The position numbers and the translations under genes were made by a program. Source: CAYMSF01 sp964542255 (GTDB lineage: Bacteria; Verrucomicrobiota; Lentisphaeria; Victivallales; Victivallaceae). Taken from it: DNA of 32,836 bases. Positions 8,119 to 16,883 of the stretch are shown in pieces. The stretch is from the NCBI GenBank assembly GCA_964542255.1, contig CAZITV010000011.1:1-32836 (forward strand), written 5' to 3'. Positions within the stretch are counted from its first letter, which is position 1; each line of letters begins with the position of its first letter. Below the pieces are notes generated by a model. The model worked only from the letters and a program-made list of their open reading frames with translations, did not search any database and had not been told where the DNA came from.

Positions 8119-9356
8119 AAATTGCCAATGTAGTCAGACGATTTGCCTTTGAAGAATGGGGTGGCACCGAAACAGTGGTATGGAATACTGCAAAATGTCT
8201 TCGCGGTTTTGGGGTGACACCGGAAATTCTTTGTACCCGGGCGCTTTCTTCTTGTTCAGCAGAAGAAGTGGACGGCATCACCATTCGTCGTTTCCCGTAT
8301 TTCTATCCGAACTTTCCATTGAGTGCGGCGAAAATTCGGCAACTGGATAAAAAGGGCGGCAATCCCTTTTCGTTTCAACTTTACTACGACTTATTGCAGG
8401 GCGGTTTTTCACTGATCCACAGTCACACTATGGCAAGGCTGGCTGGAATGGCGGCAAAGGCGGCACGGCAAAAGAATATTCCCCTGGTCATATCATTTCA
8501 CGGCGGTTGTTATGATGTTCCTCCTGCCGAACTTGAAGAGATGCTGCGTCCAGTGCGGCATACATTGAATTACGGCAAGGGGCTTGATTTGCTGTTCGGA
8601 AACATTTCCGCGCTGGATGCTGCAGACGGCATTATCTGCGTCGGATTAAATGAATATGAAATTGCCCGGGAAAAATTTCCGGATAAATTGGTTACCTATT
8701 TGCCGAACGGGGTCAGTCCAGAAAAGTTTATTCAGCCCGCAGCAATAAATTTTCGCGGCAAATACGGCATCGCCGACAATATTCCGCTGCTGCTGTGTGT
8801 CTCCAGAATTGATTATCAAAAAAATCAGAAAATTTTGGTAAATCTGGCGGAACAAATACGACAAGCAGGCGAAAATGCCCATATCGTCATTATTGGACCA
8901 CCCACGGCGGAACAATATTATCGTGAACTCAGGGAACAGATCGAACTTGCCGGTTTGACATCGCGCTTTACCATTATTCCAGGATTGCCGTCCGAGAGTC
9001 CGGAATTATTATCAGCATATCAGGCTGCCGACCTTTTTATTTTGCCATCACTGCACGAACCGTTTGGGATCGTGGTTCTGGAGGCATGGGCGGCAGGATT
9101 ACCAGTTATTGCCGCGAATGTTGGCGGCTTAGGACGTTTGGTCGAAGACGGCAAAACCGGACTCTTGTTTGATCCGAAATCTGCGGCAGCATTGTTTGCG
9201 GCGTGGCGGCGCTGGCTGGACAACCCGGCACTGGCGGCGGATTTGCGGCAAAATGGCAAAAACATCGTGACCGAAAAATACAGTTGGCAAACTGTAACCG
9301 GAGAATTGTTAAATTTTTATCAAAAGGTTATTGAATTCCATGCCGGCAAAAAATAA
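8115..9356 (+). CDS. GT4-family glycosyltransferase (first of three)
   Basis: 413 residues with a GT-B fold. The N-terminal half has the GGTETVVWNTAKCL loop. The C-terminal half has LLCVSRIDYQKNQ and the retaining-GT4 motif LHEPFGIVVLEAWAAGLPVIAANVGG variant, with the E-x7-E pair. It starts with TTG overlapping the preceding TGA by 4 bases; no in-frame ATG lies near the conserved N-terminus, so TTG is credible. It overlaps the following gene too. Substrate is unknown; the context makes it part of repeat-unit assembly on a lipid carrier in the cytoplasm. Confidence 0.88.
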   Translation: MKIANVVRRFAFEEWGGTETVVWNTAKCLRGFGVTPEILCTRALSSCSAEEVDGITIRRFPYFYPNFPLSAAKIRQLDKKGGNPFSFQLYYDLLQGGFSLIHSHTMARLAGMAAKAARQKNIPLVISFHGGCYDVPPAELEEMLRPVRHTLNYGKGLDLLFGNISALDAADGIICVGLNEYEIAREKFPDKLVTYLPNGVSPEKFIQPAAINFRGKYGIADNIPLLLCVSRIDYQKNQKILVNLAEQIRQAGENAHIVIIGPPTAEQYYRELREQIELAGLTSRFTIIPGLPSESPELLSAYQAADLFILPSLHEPFGIVVLEAWAAGLPVIAANVGGLGRLVEDGKTGLLFDPKSAAALFAAWRRWLDNPALAADLRQNGKNIVTEKYSWQTVTGELLNFYQKVIEFHAGKK

Positions 9357-10491
9357 AATTCTTTATGTTTCATCACTAAGCGGTTTCTGCGGCGGAGTGG
9401 AACGGTACATATATGATACTGCCGGGCTGCTGGCGCGCAGCGGCTTTGAGGTTTGCGGACTATTCGAGAACACCGGCCGCGACGCTGCTGAGTTTAATCA
9501 AATTTTCAACAGAGTCTATGTTCCGGCAGATTTAGCAGAAATAAATTCGTCAGATTTTGACGTGGCATTTGTTCACAAAACAGATAATTTAGAATTGTTG
9601 CGGGCGGTGCGGCAAAAATTCCGCACCATTGTATTTGTGCATGACCATGACTACTATTGTGTGCGCCGTCATAAATATTTTCCTATATGCCGGATTAATT
9701 GTCATTTGCCTGCAAACAAAATATATTGCACTTTGTGTGGCGGGTTAATCGCTAAACAGCAGGGGAAAATAAAAATTGGCAACACCGGCGATAAGTTTGC
9801 CTTGATGGATGAAATTAGAAAATGTGACCGTCATTTAGTAATGTCCGAGTTTATGCGTAATAACCTGACAATGAACGGTTTCGCAGCAGAAAAAATATGC
9901 AAAATTTATCCATTCCGTCAAAAATCACTTGATTTTCCGGAAGTATCAAGCGTGTCAGATGTGGTTAAAATTCTCTATGTCGGGCAGCTTGTCCGCGGCA
10001 AAGGAGTTGATTTACTGCTCCGGGCGGTGCGGCTGCTGGATATTCCGTTTCAGCTTGATATTGTTGGCGCCAACAATGACGAGATGATGCTCCGTCAAAT
10101 GAGCGTCTCTTTGGGACTAGGCGAAAAAATCAATTTTGCCGGGTGGCATAGCTCACCAGAGCGTTTTTTTGCCGCTGCCGATATCTTTGCATTTTCTTCG
10201 CGGTGGCAGGAACCGTTTGGACTAACTGGAATAGAAGCGTTTACCTATGGAGTCCCGGTGGTTGCATTCGATGTTGGCGGGGTAACAGAGTGGCTGCATA
10301 ACCGTGAGAACGGGTTACTGGTTAAGGAACATGATATCGCCGAGTTTGCCGCAGCGCTGAAAATATTAGCCCAGAATCGGCAGTTGGCGAAAACGATGGG
10401 CAACCAAGGCCAGGCAATGGTCTTAAGAGATTATTCGCCGGAGCAATTTATCGATAATTTTAAAGCGGTAATGGCAGCAGTCTGCGGCTGA
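9340..10491 (+). CDS. GT4-family glycosyltransferase with cysteine cluster (second of three)
   Basis: 383 residues from ATG 9340. A TTG at 9331 would add three residues, but the AAAAGG upstream is only 3 bases from it. The N-terminus has YVSSLSGFCGGVERYI. The C-terminal donor domain has ILYVGQLVRGKGVDLL and WQEPFGLTGIEAF with the E-x7-E pair. Between them a HDHDYYCVRRHKYFP stretch is followed by cysteines in C-x3-C and C-x2-C spacing (around residues 104-130), a pattern seen in some GT4 proteins and possibly metal-binding. It overlaps the previous gene by 17 bases. Confidence 0.86.
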   Translation: MPAKNKILYVSSLSGFCGGVERYIYDTAGLLARSGFEVCGLFENTGRDAAEFNQIFNRVYVPADLAEINSSDFDVAFVHKTDNLELLRAVRQKFRTIVFVHDHDYYCVRRHKYFPICRINCHLPANKIYCTLCGGLIAKQQGKIKIGNTGDKFALMDEIRKCDRHLVMSEFMRNNLTMNGFAAEKICKIYPFRQKSLDFPEVSSVSDVVKILYVGQLVRGKGVDLLLRAVRLLDIPFQLDIVGANNDEMMLRQMSVSLGLGEKINFAGWHSSPERFFAAADIFAFSSRWQEPFGLTGIEAFTYGVPVVAFDVGGVTEWLHNRENGLLVKEHDIAEFAAALKILAQNRQLAKTMGNQGQAMVLRDYSPEQFIDNFKAVMAAVCG

Positions 10492-10502
10492 AATGGAGCA
10501 AA

Positions 10503-11630
10503 ATGTATAAAATTTTGGTTAGCGGCATGGCTTACGATGGCGGTAAATCCGGTATTTCCGTGTATATGAACAATGTAATCGCCGCGCTGTCATCTCAACA
10601 CAAATTGACGCTGGTAATGCTGAAAAAAGATATAGCCGTATTTCCGGTGCGCCATCATAATTTAAGTTTTATTGCTGTATCAGATTATTTGGGTAAACCA
10701 CTTATCAATATGTTGTGGCATTTATTGATTTTCCCGTTATTGATGCGGCGTGACCGATATGATTTTGCATATTTACCGGCGGCAAACCGGCGTGCCTGTC
10801 TGTGGTATCGTATATTCACCATTGGTACTGTGCATGATTTATCGCAATACCATATTGAAGCCAAATATGATTGGTTGAGGATGATGTACATAAAGCGGGT
10901 TTTGCCTTATTGCGTGAGGCGTATGCAGCAAATTATTGCAGTCAGCAACAGTACAAAAAATGATTTGATAGAGTACTGGCATTCCGCCAGTGAAAAAATT
11001 ACAGTTTGTTATAACGGATACGACCGCAAAAGATTTACGGCGGACGACCAGGCGGCAAAAAGTGCGCCACTGCCGTACGGATTGCGGCATCAAGGCTATA
11101 TACTGTATATTTCGCGGATTGAGCATCCCGGCAAAAATCATTTAAATCTGATTAAAGCGTATGAAATGCTGCCGGAAGTAATTCGCTGTCGCTATGATTT
11201 GGCGCTGGCCGGTAGTTTTTGGCCAGGTTCTGAACCGGTAAAACAATATGCAGAAGCCTCGCTGGCGGCGGGAACGATTAAGTTTACCGGTTTTATTGAT
11301 AATGCTGCCTTGCCGTCGTTGTATCATCAAGCCGCGCTGTATGTGTTTCCTTCGTTGTTTGAAGGTTTTGGATTATCCTTGGTGGAAGCAATGGCCTGCG
11401 GTACACCGATTTGCTGTTCGAATAACTCTTCACTCGGAGAAGTTGGCGGTGCTGCGGCATTGCAGTTCTCACCAGAAAACGTGACAGAAATTTATCAAAG
11501 CCTTAAAATTGCTTTGACTGATGAGTCTTTGCGCAGAGACATGGTAAAAACCGGTTTTGAACAATTATCCCGTTTTGACTGGAATGAACACGCAGAAAAG
11601 ATTATAGTACTCTATGAACAAAAGAATTAA
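10503..11630 (+). CDS. GT4-family glycosyltransferase (third of three)
   Basis: 375 residues. The N-terminal glycine-rich region is YDGGKSGISVYMNNVI, and a TVHDLSQYH segment is typical of WbaZ/mannosyltransferase-like GT4 proteins. The donor domain has YILYISRIEHPGKNH, then LFEGFGLSLVEAMACGTPI with the E-x7-E catalytic pair and SNNSSLGEVGG. A GGAG lies just before the ATG. Eleven bases separate it from the previous gene, and its end overlaps the next by 17 bases. Specificity is not predictable; the mannosyltransferase resemblance is weak evidence only. Confidence 0.87.
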   Translation: MYKILVSGMAYDGGKSGISVYMNNVIAALSSQHKLTLVMLKKDIAVFPVRHHNLSFIAVSDYLGKPLINMLWHLLIFPLLMRRDRYDFAYLPAANRRACLWYRIFTIGTVHDLSQYHIEAKYDWLRMMYIKRVLPYCVRRMQQIIAVSNSTKNDLIEYWHSASEKITVCYNGYDRKRFTADDQAAKSAPLPYGLRHQGYILYISRIEHPGKNHLNLIKAYEMLPEVIRCRYDLALAGSFWPGSEPVKQYAEASLAAGTIKFTGFIDNAALPSLYHQAALYVFPSLFEGFGLSLVEAMACGTPICCSNNSSLGEVGGAAALQFSPENVTEIYQSLKIALTDESLRRDMVKTGFEQLSRFDWNEHAEKIIVLYEQKN

Positions 11631-12951
11631 AGAGCTTGAGATTATGGAGCGGCAACTTAATTGCGGCCGCCGTCAATTTGGCGTGGCACTGCGGGCTTTT
11701 GTTTTTGTTTTTTCAGCCAAGTTAATTAGATTGATAAAATTGGCAACGGGCTGGATAATTAGTTGTTTTATACTGATAAGCATTGCTTTACCGTTGCTGA
11801 TTTATGCCGCGGCACGTTATGCGGCTGCCGGCAAACCTGTTTTTCTTGAAAAAACGGTATATGGCAAAAATGGTAATCCAATCGTTATCAAATATTTTAA
11901 TTTTGCCACGTATTATCTTAAGAATGCTTCACTGTTTTATTATGTTTTTTCCGGCAGGCTGCAATTAGCCGGTGTCAGTATCAAGGAATATGTGCCAGAT
12001 AACCGTTCACTTGGGGATGCGTGCCTATTTGAAGCACCGCCTGGTATTTTTAATCTTTGGTTTTTGAGGAGCAGCAGCAAAATAGCGCATGAGGGGCGGC
12101 AAAACATTGAAATAGAATACAATTATAAACGCCGTTTAATTGGTGACTTAATGTTGCTCATAAAATCAATACCGGCAGCATTTTTTCATGTTGAGGCTGT
12201 AGAATATCAACCAGAAATAAACCTGCTGGGTATTACATTCAAAAATTTGACGATGCGCGACGCAGTAGGTTCGATGGTGGATGATATGCGCCGCGGGACC
12301 CGTAAAAAAGCATTTTTCGTCAACCCTGATTGCTTTAATAAAGCAATAAATAATAATAACTATTTTGCACTATTGAAAAATGCAGACTATATTTTCCCAG
12401 ACGGTATCGGCGTGCATTTGGCCTGCAAGATGATTAAGACGCCATTGCGCGAAAATGTTAATGGTACCGATATGCTGCCTTTCCTGGTTCAGGCTGCAGT
12501 TAATCATAGTTTTTCCATATTTCTGCTGGGCGGTAAACCGGGAATTGCGGCGGCGATGAAATTAAAACTGGAAAATCTTTATCCTGGTGTTATTATATGT
12601 GGTGAACAGCATGGTTATTTTGACCGCGATGCAGAAAATCAAAAAATTGTGGATAAAATTAACTGTGCAAATCCGGATTTATTGCTGGTTGCGTTTGGCG
12701 TGCCGCATCAGGAAGAGTGGATTTGCCGCAATTTTGAGCAGTTGAACTGCCGCATAGCTATGGGCGTTGGCGGACTGTTTGACTTCTATTCCGGCAATAT
12801 CAAACGCGCGCCTCAGTGGATGCGTGAAATCGGCATGGAATGGTTTTTCCGTTTCTTGATGGAGCCGTCAAGAATGTTTAAACGATACTTTGTCGGCAAT
12901 CCGTTATTTGTGGTCAGGGTGATTCTTTGGCGGCGGCATGTAAGGAAATAA
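11614..12951 (+). CDS. Degenerate sugar-transferase domain fused to WecG/TagA/CpsF (GT26) transferase
   Basis: 445 residues. Residues about 205-440 are a GT26 domain of the WecG/TagA/CpsF type: NPDCFNKAI, ADYIFPDGIGVHLACKM, RENVNGTDMLPFL, FLLGGKPGIAAAM, VAFGVPHQEEWI and MGVGGLFDFYSGNIKRAP. Residues about 35-195 align with bacterial (polyprenyl-phosphate) sugar transferases: a hydrophobic segment, PVFLEKTVYGKNGNPIVIKY, then YYVFSGRLQLAG in place of NVLKGDMSLVG and PPGIFNLWFLRSSS in place of PGITGLWQVSGRS. The catalytic Asp-Glu pair is absent: residues 99-110 contain no acidic residue. The N-terminal half is therefore probably an inactive membrane anchor or partner. An alternative start is ATG 11644. 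Confidence 0.85.
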   Translation: MNKRIKELEIMERQLNCGRRQFGVALRAFVFVFSAKLIRLIKLATGWIISCFILISIALPLLIYAAARYAAAGKPVFLEKTVYGKNGNPIVIKYFNFATYYLKNASLFYYVFSGRLQLAGVSIKEYVPDNRSLGDACLFEAPPGIFNLWFLRSSSKIAHEGRQNIEIEYNYKRRLIGDLMLLIKSIPAAFFHVEAVEYQPEINLLGITFKNLTMRDAVGSMVDDMRRGTRKKAFFVNPDCFNKAINNNNYFALLKNADYIFPDGIGVHLACKMIKTPLRENVNGTDMLPFLVQAAVNHSFSIFLLGGKPGIAAAMKLKLENLYPGVIICGEQHGYFDRDAENQKIVDKINCANPDLLLVAFGVPHQEEWICRNFEQLNCRIAMGVGGLFDFYSGNIKRAPQWMREIGMEWFFRFLMEPSRMFKRYFVGNPLFVVRVILWRRHVRK

Positions 12952-12958
12952 ATTTTTG

Positions 12959-13681
12959 ATGCGTGAAATGAAGCATAATATTGAGAAAGAGTTGATGAAT
13001 TTACTCATCAACCGCGGACGTTCCCGAATGAACACCTATATCAAGTTTAAGGTGGCTTTGTGGGAGACGACGATTAAAATGAGTTATGTGCTTAAACGTG
13101 CCGTAGATGCGATAGCGGCATTAATTTTGATTTTACTGTTGTCTCCGGTGTTTATTATTACAGTTGTCTTAATCAAACTGGATTCCGCCGGTGCGGTTAT
13201 TTTTAAGCAGCAGCGTGTCGGCAAAGACGGTCGTCATTTTGATTTCTTCAAATTTCGATCAATGAGAACTGATTATGTTTTTAGCGAAGAAGAGCGCAAG
13301 TCAATGAATGAATCCAAGGACGGCGTGATATTCAAAATGAAGCGCGACCCCAGAATAACCCGCGTCGGCCGCATTATTCGTAAGTTTAGCATCGATGAAT
13401 TGCCGCAGTTGTTTAACGTACTGATTGGTGATATGAGCCTCGTTGGACCAAGACCGCCGCTGCCCAAAGAGGTGGCACAATATACTCTTGAAGAACGCAA
13501 AAGGCTGCACGTAATTCCGGGTATCACCTGTATTTGGCAGGTTTCGGGACGCAGCGATATCCCATTTAGACAGCAAGTTGAGCTGGACAAGGAGTATATC
13601 AAAAGCCGGAGTTTATGGAAAGATTTTGTTATCCTGCTGCGCACTATTCCGGCGGTATTGACTGGCAAAGGCGCCTATTAA
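12959..13681 (+). CDS. Polyprenyl-phosphate sugar transferase (initiating enzyme, PglC/WcaJ-type core)
   Basis: 240 residues, a short monotopic-type phosphoglycosyl transferase that moves a sugar phosphate from a nucleotide sugar to undecaprenyl phosphate. A hydrophobic helix (about 48-70) precedes FKQQRVGKDGRHFDFFKFRSM. The catalytic dyad is intact in FSIDELPQLFNVL (D146-E147), followed by GDMSLVGPRPPLPKEV and PGITCIWQVSGRSD. The ATG at 12959 is used; an internal ATG at 13022-13028 or 13079 is possible, since the first 40 residues are atypical. It is the only catalytically intact member of three related domains in this operon and so the likely initiator of repeat-unit synthesis. Confidence 0.9.
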   Translation: MREMKHNIEKELMNLLINRGRSRMNTYIKFKVALWETTIKMSYVLKRAVDAIAALILILLLSPVFIITVVLIKLDSAGAVIFKQQRVGKDGRHFDFFKFRSMRTDYVFSEEERKSMNESKDGVIFKMKRDPRITRVGRIIRKFSIDELPQLFNVLIGDMSLVGPRPPLPKEVAQYTLEERKRLHVIPGITCIWQVSGRSDIPFRQQVELDKEYIKSRSLWKDFVILLRTIPAVLTGKGAY

Positions 13682-13697
13682 ACGAGGATTTTTGAGT

Positions 13698-15104
13698 ATG
13701 AAATGTCTGATTAATTGTAGAAGTTCCAGTACGGAATGGACAAAAAAATATTTTTTTGATATGCCGCCGTACATGATTCGTATTGCCAATAAACCGCTTT
13801 TAGAATATTACATTGAGTTTTGTTCAATCTGCGGCATTAGTGAGGTTAGGTTTGTTTCTGAAGATCCGCAGATTCAAACAGAGGAATATTTTCGCGACGG
13901 AGCGAAATGGAATATAAATATCACTTATGGTTCCAGCCGTCCAAATCAAACTCTGGACAGTCTTATTGAGCGTAACCGTCTGCTTTTGGCGGGTGATACG
14001 CTGCTGATTATCAACGGCTTTGTTTTTTTTGAATACAACAAGCGGGTGACTAACTACGAATTTTTTGCTAATGGTTTGGACCGGCAGATTGTTGATGCTG
14101 ATATGAACGGCTTGATTCTGCTGCAGAAAAACAGTGTTTTACATAAAATTAACACTATTGTGTTTGAAGATTTTAATGATCCGCTGCTGAGGTTGACTAC
14201 CATAAAATCCGTTGGCAGTCTCTATAGCTTAAATATGCTGATGATCCGTCAGGGCGAAGCCGATAAGTACATTATGCCGAGCTACAATAATGAAGAAGGG
14301 GTATTTATCGGACAAAACGTTGAAATTATGCGCGATTGCGTGGTGGAAAAACCAGTTATTTTCGGCAGTAATATCCAACTCAAAAATCTCTCGGTAATAG
14401 GACCCAATGCTATAATCGGTGATAACAGCCTGATTGACACCCGTACCACAATTCGCGATTCCGTTGTTTATGGCGATTCTTATATCGGTTCGGACTTGGA
14501 AATCAGCAATAAAATTATTTATAAACGCAGAATAATAGACCCTGTATCTGGAGAAGTGCTGGATATTGTGGATAATTTTCTGCTTTCTGAAATAAGCGAC
14601 CGGATTTTTAGTGAATATTTTTGTCTGACGGTATTTTGGATTGCCGGTGCCGGTCTGCTGTTAATGCAGTTGCCGCTGTATTTGCTGCTGGGGCCATTTA
14701 TTGAGCTGCATTATGAGGTTAAGGACTTTTGGTCAAATCGCGCCTCCGGCGGAAAGCTGTCATGCACTGTATATAAAAAATCAGCCTCTAATTTTGTCAA
14801 TAAATTATTTTTTAAATTTTCATTGGACAAGATGAATTTGATTTGCTGGGCATTGCGTGGTAAACTATTTCTTGTCGGTAATAGACCGCAACCGGCGACA
14901 ACCGAAAAAATGGATTTGCTCAACGAATTACCTTCGTACCGTCCAGCGGCATTTTACTATGCTGAAACTGTTGACGGTCGCGGAGCAGAGTTTCAGGAGC
15001 AAATCGATGAACTTTATTATTCGCATCACCGCAGTCTTTCTTTTGACCTGAAAATTATCCTTTACACGATGGTACAGCGATTATTCCGGCAGATCAATGA
15101 GTAA
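13698..15104 (+). CDS. Pseudo-nucleotidyltransferase / left-handed beta-helix / degenerate sugar-transferase fusion
   Basis: 468 residues. Residues 1-190 resemble sugar nucleotidyltransferases (MIRIANKPLLEYYIEF, LLIINGFVFF) but lack the GxGTR loop and the metal Asp, so catalysis is unlikely. Residues about 200-270 have hexapeptide-like repeats (VFIGQNVEIMRDCVVEKP, NLSVIGPNAIIGDNSLI) of a left-handed beta-helix. Residues about 310-468 have a hydrophobic helix and a sugar-transferase-like end: KFSLDKMNLICWALRGKLFLVGNRPQ matches KFSIDELPQLFNVLIGDMSLVGPRP of the preceding gene product, keeping D377 but with K378 replacing the catalytic Glu. GAGGA sits 9 bases before ATG 13698. A structural or regulatory role is inferred. 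Confidence 0.75.
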   Translation: MKCLINCRSSSTEWTKKYFFDMPPYMIRIANKPLLEYYIEFCSICGISEVRFVSEDPQIQTEEYFRDGAKWNINITYGSSRPNQTLDSLIERNRLLLAGDTLLIINGFVFFEYNKRVTNYEFFANGLDRQIVDADMNGLILLQKNSVLHKINTIVFEDFNDPLLRLTTIKSVGSLYSLNMLMIRQGEADKYIMPSYNNEEGVFIGQNVEIMRDCVVEKPVIFGSNIQLKNLSVIGPNAIIGDNSLIDTRTTIRDSVVYGDSYIGSDLEISNKIIYKRRIIDPVSGEVLDIVDNFLLSEISDRIFSEYFCLTVFWIAGAGLLLMQLPLYLLLGPFIELHYEVKDFWSNRASGGKLSCTVYKKSASNFVNKLFFKFSLDKMNLICWALRGKLFLVGNRPQPATTEKMDLLNELPSYRPAAFYYAETVDGRGAEFQEQIDELYYSHHRSLSFDLKIILYTMVQRLFRQINE

Positions 15105-15735
15105 AATCAAGAAAAAATCAATCATTATTTTGGTGGGGGGCGGTTCCTGCTCCGGAAAATCCACACTGGGCAAAAATATTTTCCATACATTGTCCGGGAT
15201 AGCTTCAGTAGAAAAAATCGCTATGGACGACTATTACAAAGACCTCGGAGCAAAAACCGAAGCAGAATTAGAAAAATACAATTTTGACTGTCCTGAAGCA
15301 ATCAATGCACCACTGCTGCTGGAGCATTTGCACCAGTTGTTGAACGGTGAATCAGTACCGCGGCAGTCTTATGATTTTAAAACTCATGCTATAAGTTATA
15401 CCGGCGCAATGATAACACCCGCGGATTTTATTATAGTTGAGGGTATTTTTGCACTCTATTTTGTGGAGCTGCGTCAAATGGCTTCGATTAGTTTTTTTAT
15501 GGATTGTCCGCCGGATTTGCGCCTGATTAAGCGTATTCGCCGCGACCGCGCGGAACGCGGCATGGACGTTGACGCGATTATTCTCCAGTACTGGGAAACA
15601 GTCCGTCCTATGCATGAACTTTATATTGCTCCCGGTATGAAGCACGCGGATGTTATTCTGGATAGTGATACTCACGATGCAAGTACTAATTTGCAGATAA
15701 GCATGAAAATTTTAACCGGGAAATACCATTTGTGA
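15097..15735 (+). CDS. Uridine kinase / phosphoribulokinase-family P-loop kinase
   Basis: 212 residues, the usual length for uridine kinase. Walker A is GGSCSGKST (about residues 15-23). KIAMDDYYKDL gives the acceptor-binding Asp, SYDFKTHAIS matches the YDxxxH substrate motif, and IIVEGIFALY is the Walker B-like strand. A lid with KRIRRDRAERGMD follows. The fold is clear, but the phosphate acceptor could be uridine/cytidine or another small molecule. It overlaps the previous gene by 8 bases and the next by 4, so it is a true part of the polysaccharide operon. That is an uncommon place for a salvage kinase, so a role on a sugar or lipid acceptor is worth considering. Confidence 0.82.
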   Translation: MSKIKKKSIIILVGGGSCSGKSTLGKNIFHTLSGIASVEKIAMDDYYKDLGAKTEAELEKYNFDCPEAINAPLLLEHLHQLLNGESVPRQSYDFKTHAISYTGAMITPADFIIVEGIFALYFVELRQMASISFFMDCPPDLRLIKRIRRDRAERGMDVDAIILQYWETVRPMHELYIAPGMKHADVILDSDTHDASTNLQISMKILTGKYHL

Positions 15736-16874
15736 GCAATAAATATACAGTGTACGGCAATCCAGAGTTCGAAGCATACATTGACCAATGGGTACAGAAG
15801 ATTGCACAGCAGGCAGTTTTGGCCGCCGGTGCAAATAATATTGCCGCGATAATTCTTGGCGGCGGTTATGGCAGAGGTGAAGGCGGAGTGGTTACAGTAC
15901 CGGATGGAACAATGCGGCCATACAACGATTTTGATTTTTTCGTTATCACTGCAGATTGCGGTTATTTGACCCGCCGCCGGATTAATATCGCGCTAAGGGC
16001 TCTCGGACATGAACTGACCCGGCAGGTTGGTATTGATGTTGATTTTAGTCCGGTAAAAAACCGTGCTGAGCTGCCGCGGCAGCAATTCACAATGATGTGG
16101 CAGGAGTTAAAATCCGCGCATTTGGTTATTTATGGAGAGGCTAATATTCTCGAATTACTCCCGGGTTTTGATTTGAACCAGTTGCCGTTGGAAGAACTGG
16201 CAAAATTAATGCTGAACCGCGGAACTGGATTAATTATGGCGGCAGAACGTTTGCGGCAGGACAAACTGGCTGCGGCTGATATTGATTTTATTACAAGAAA
16301 TATTTGGAAATCAATTATGGCCAGCGGTGACTGTTTCCTTGCATTGCAGCATACTTTTTCTAGTTCATACCGGCGGCGGGCGGAGTTGATGAAAAATTAT
16401 CAGGAGTCGCCGGAGACAGCTGACTTTGTGACGTTATACCAGGCATCTATTGACTTTAAGCTGCGTCCTGAGCTGCCGCCGGCAGAATCTCTTCCGGCAA
16501 TGCTGGTCCAGGCAAGAGAATTTTTTGCGCGGTTTTATCTGCTGGTGTTTAATCGTTGTTTAGGCACCACAAGTTTGACATTTGCGGAGCTGCAGGAGCG
16601 CCTCTTTAAAAATCCGTTATTCCCCAGCAATGCTACCTGGCGCGCCGTTATTAAAAATTTACTGTTGAACATTTTGGTGGTTGACCGAGGCAAAATTAAC
16701 CTTAAATGGTGCAGCAGCTACCCGCGTTCGCGCCTTTTTGTGATTTTCCCTGATTTTTTTCTTGATTCTTGTGATAAAAGTAAGTATATTTCAGTAGTGC
16801 CGGGATTGTGCCCGGGAAGCGTTTGCGAAGATTGTTTAAAGAAATATCTTTTTTTGTGGAATCGCTTTAACTAG
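15732..16874 (+). CDS. Pol-beta-superfamily nucleotidyltransferase-like protein
   Basis: 380 residues starting with GTG that overlaps the previous stop (GTGA). The superfamily signature is present: LGGGYGRGEGG (about 42-52), then NDFDFFV with D66 and D68, and a third acidic strand IDVDFSPV (D102/D104). These three acids would bind two metals for nucleotidyl transfer. The rest is mostly helical and unassigned, ending in a cysteine-containing tail (CDKS, CPGSVCEDC). Substrate is unknown. Its coupling to the kinase suggests a two-step modification, phosphorylation followed by nucleotidylation, though this is inference. Confidence 0.65.
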   Translation: MSNKYTVYGNPEFEAYIDQWVQKIAQQAVLAAGANNIAAIILGGGYGRGEGGVVTVPDGTMRPYNDFDFFVITADCGYLTRRRINIALRALGHELTRQVGIDVDFSPVKNRAELPRQQFTMMWQELKSAHLVIYGEANILELLPGFDLNQLPLEELAKLMLNRGTGLIMAAERLRQDKLAAADIDFITRNIWKSIMASGDCFLALQHTFSSSYRRRAELMKNYQESPETADFVTLYQASIDFKLRPELPPAESLPAMLVQAREFFARFYLLVFNRCLGTTSLTFAELQERLFKNPLFPSNATWRAVIKNLLLNILVVDRGKINLKWCSSYPRSRLFVIFPDFFLDSCDKSKYISVVPGLCPGSVCEDCLKKYLFLWNRFN

Positions 16875-16883
16875 GGAAAAAAT

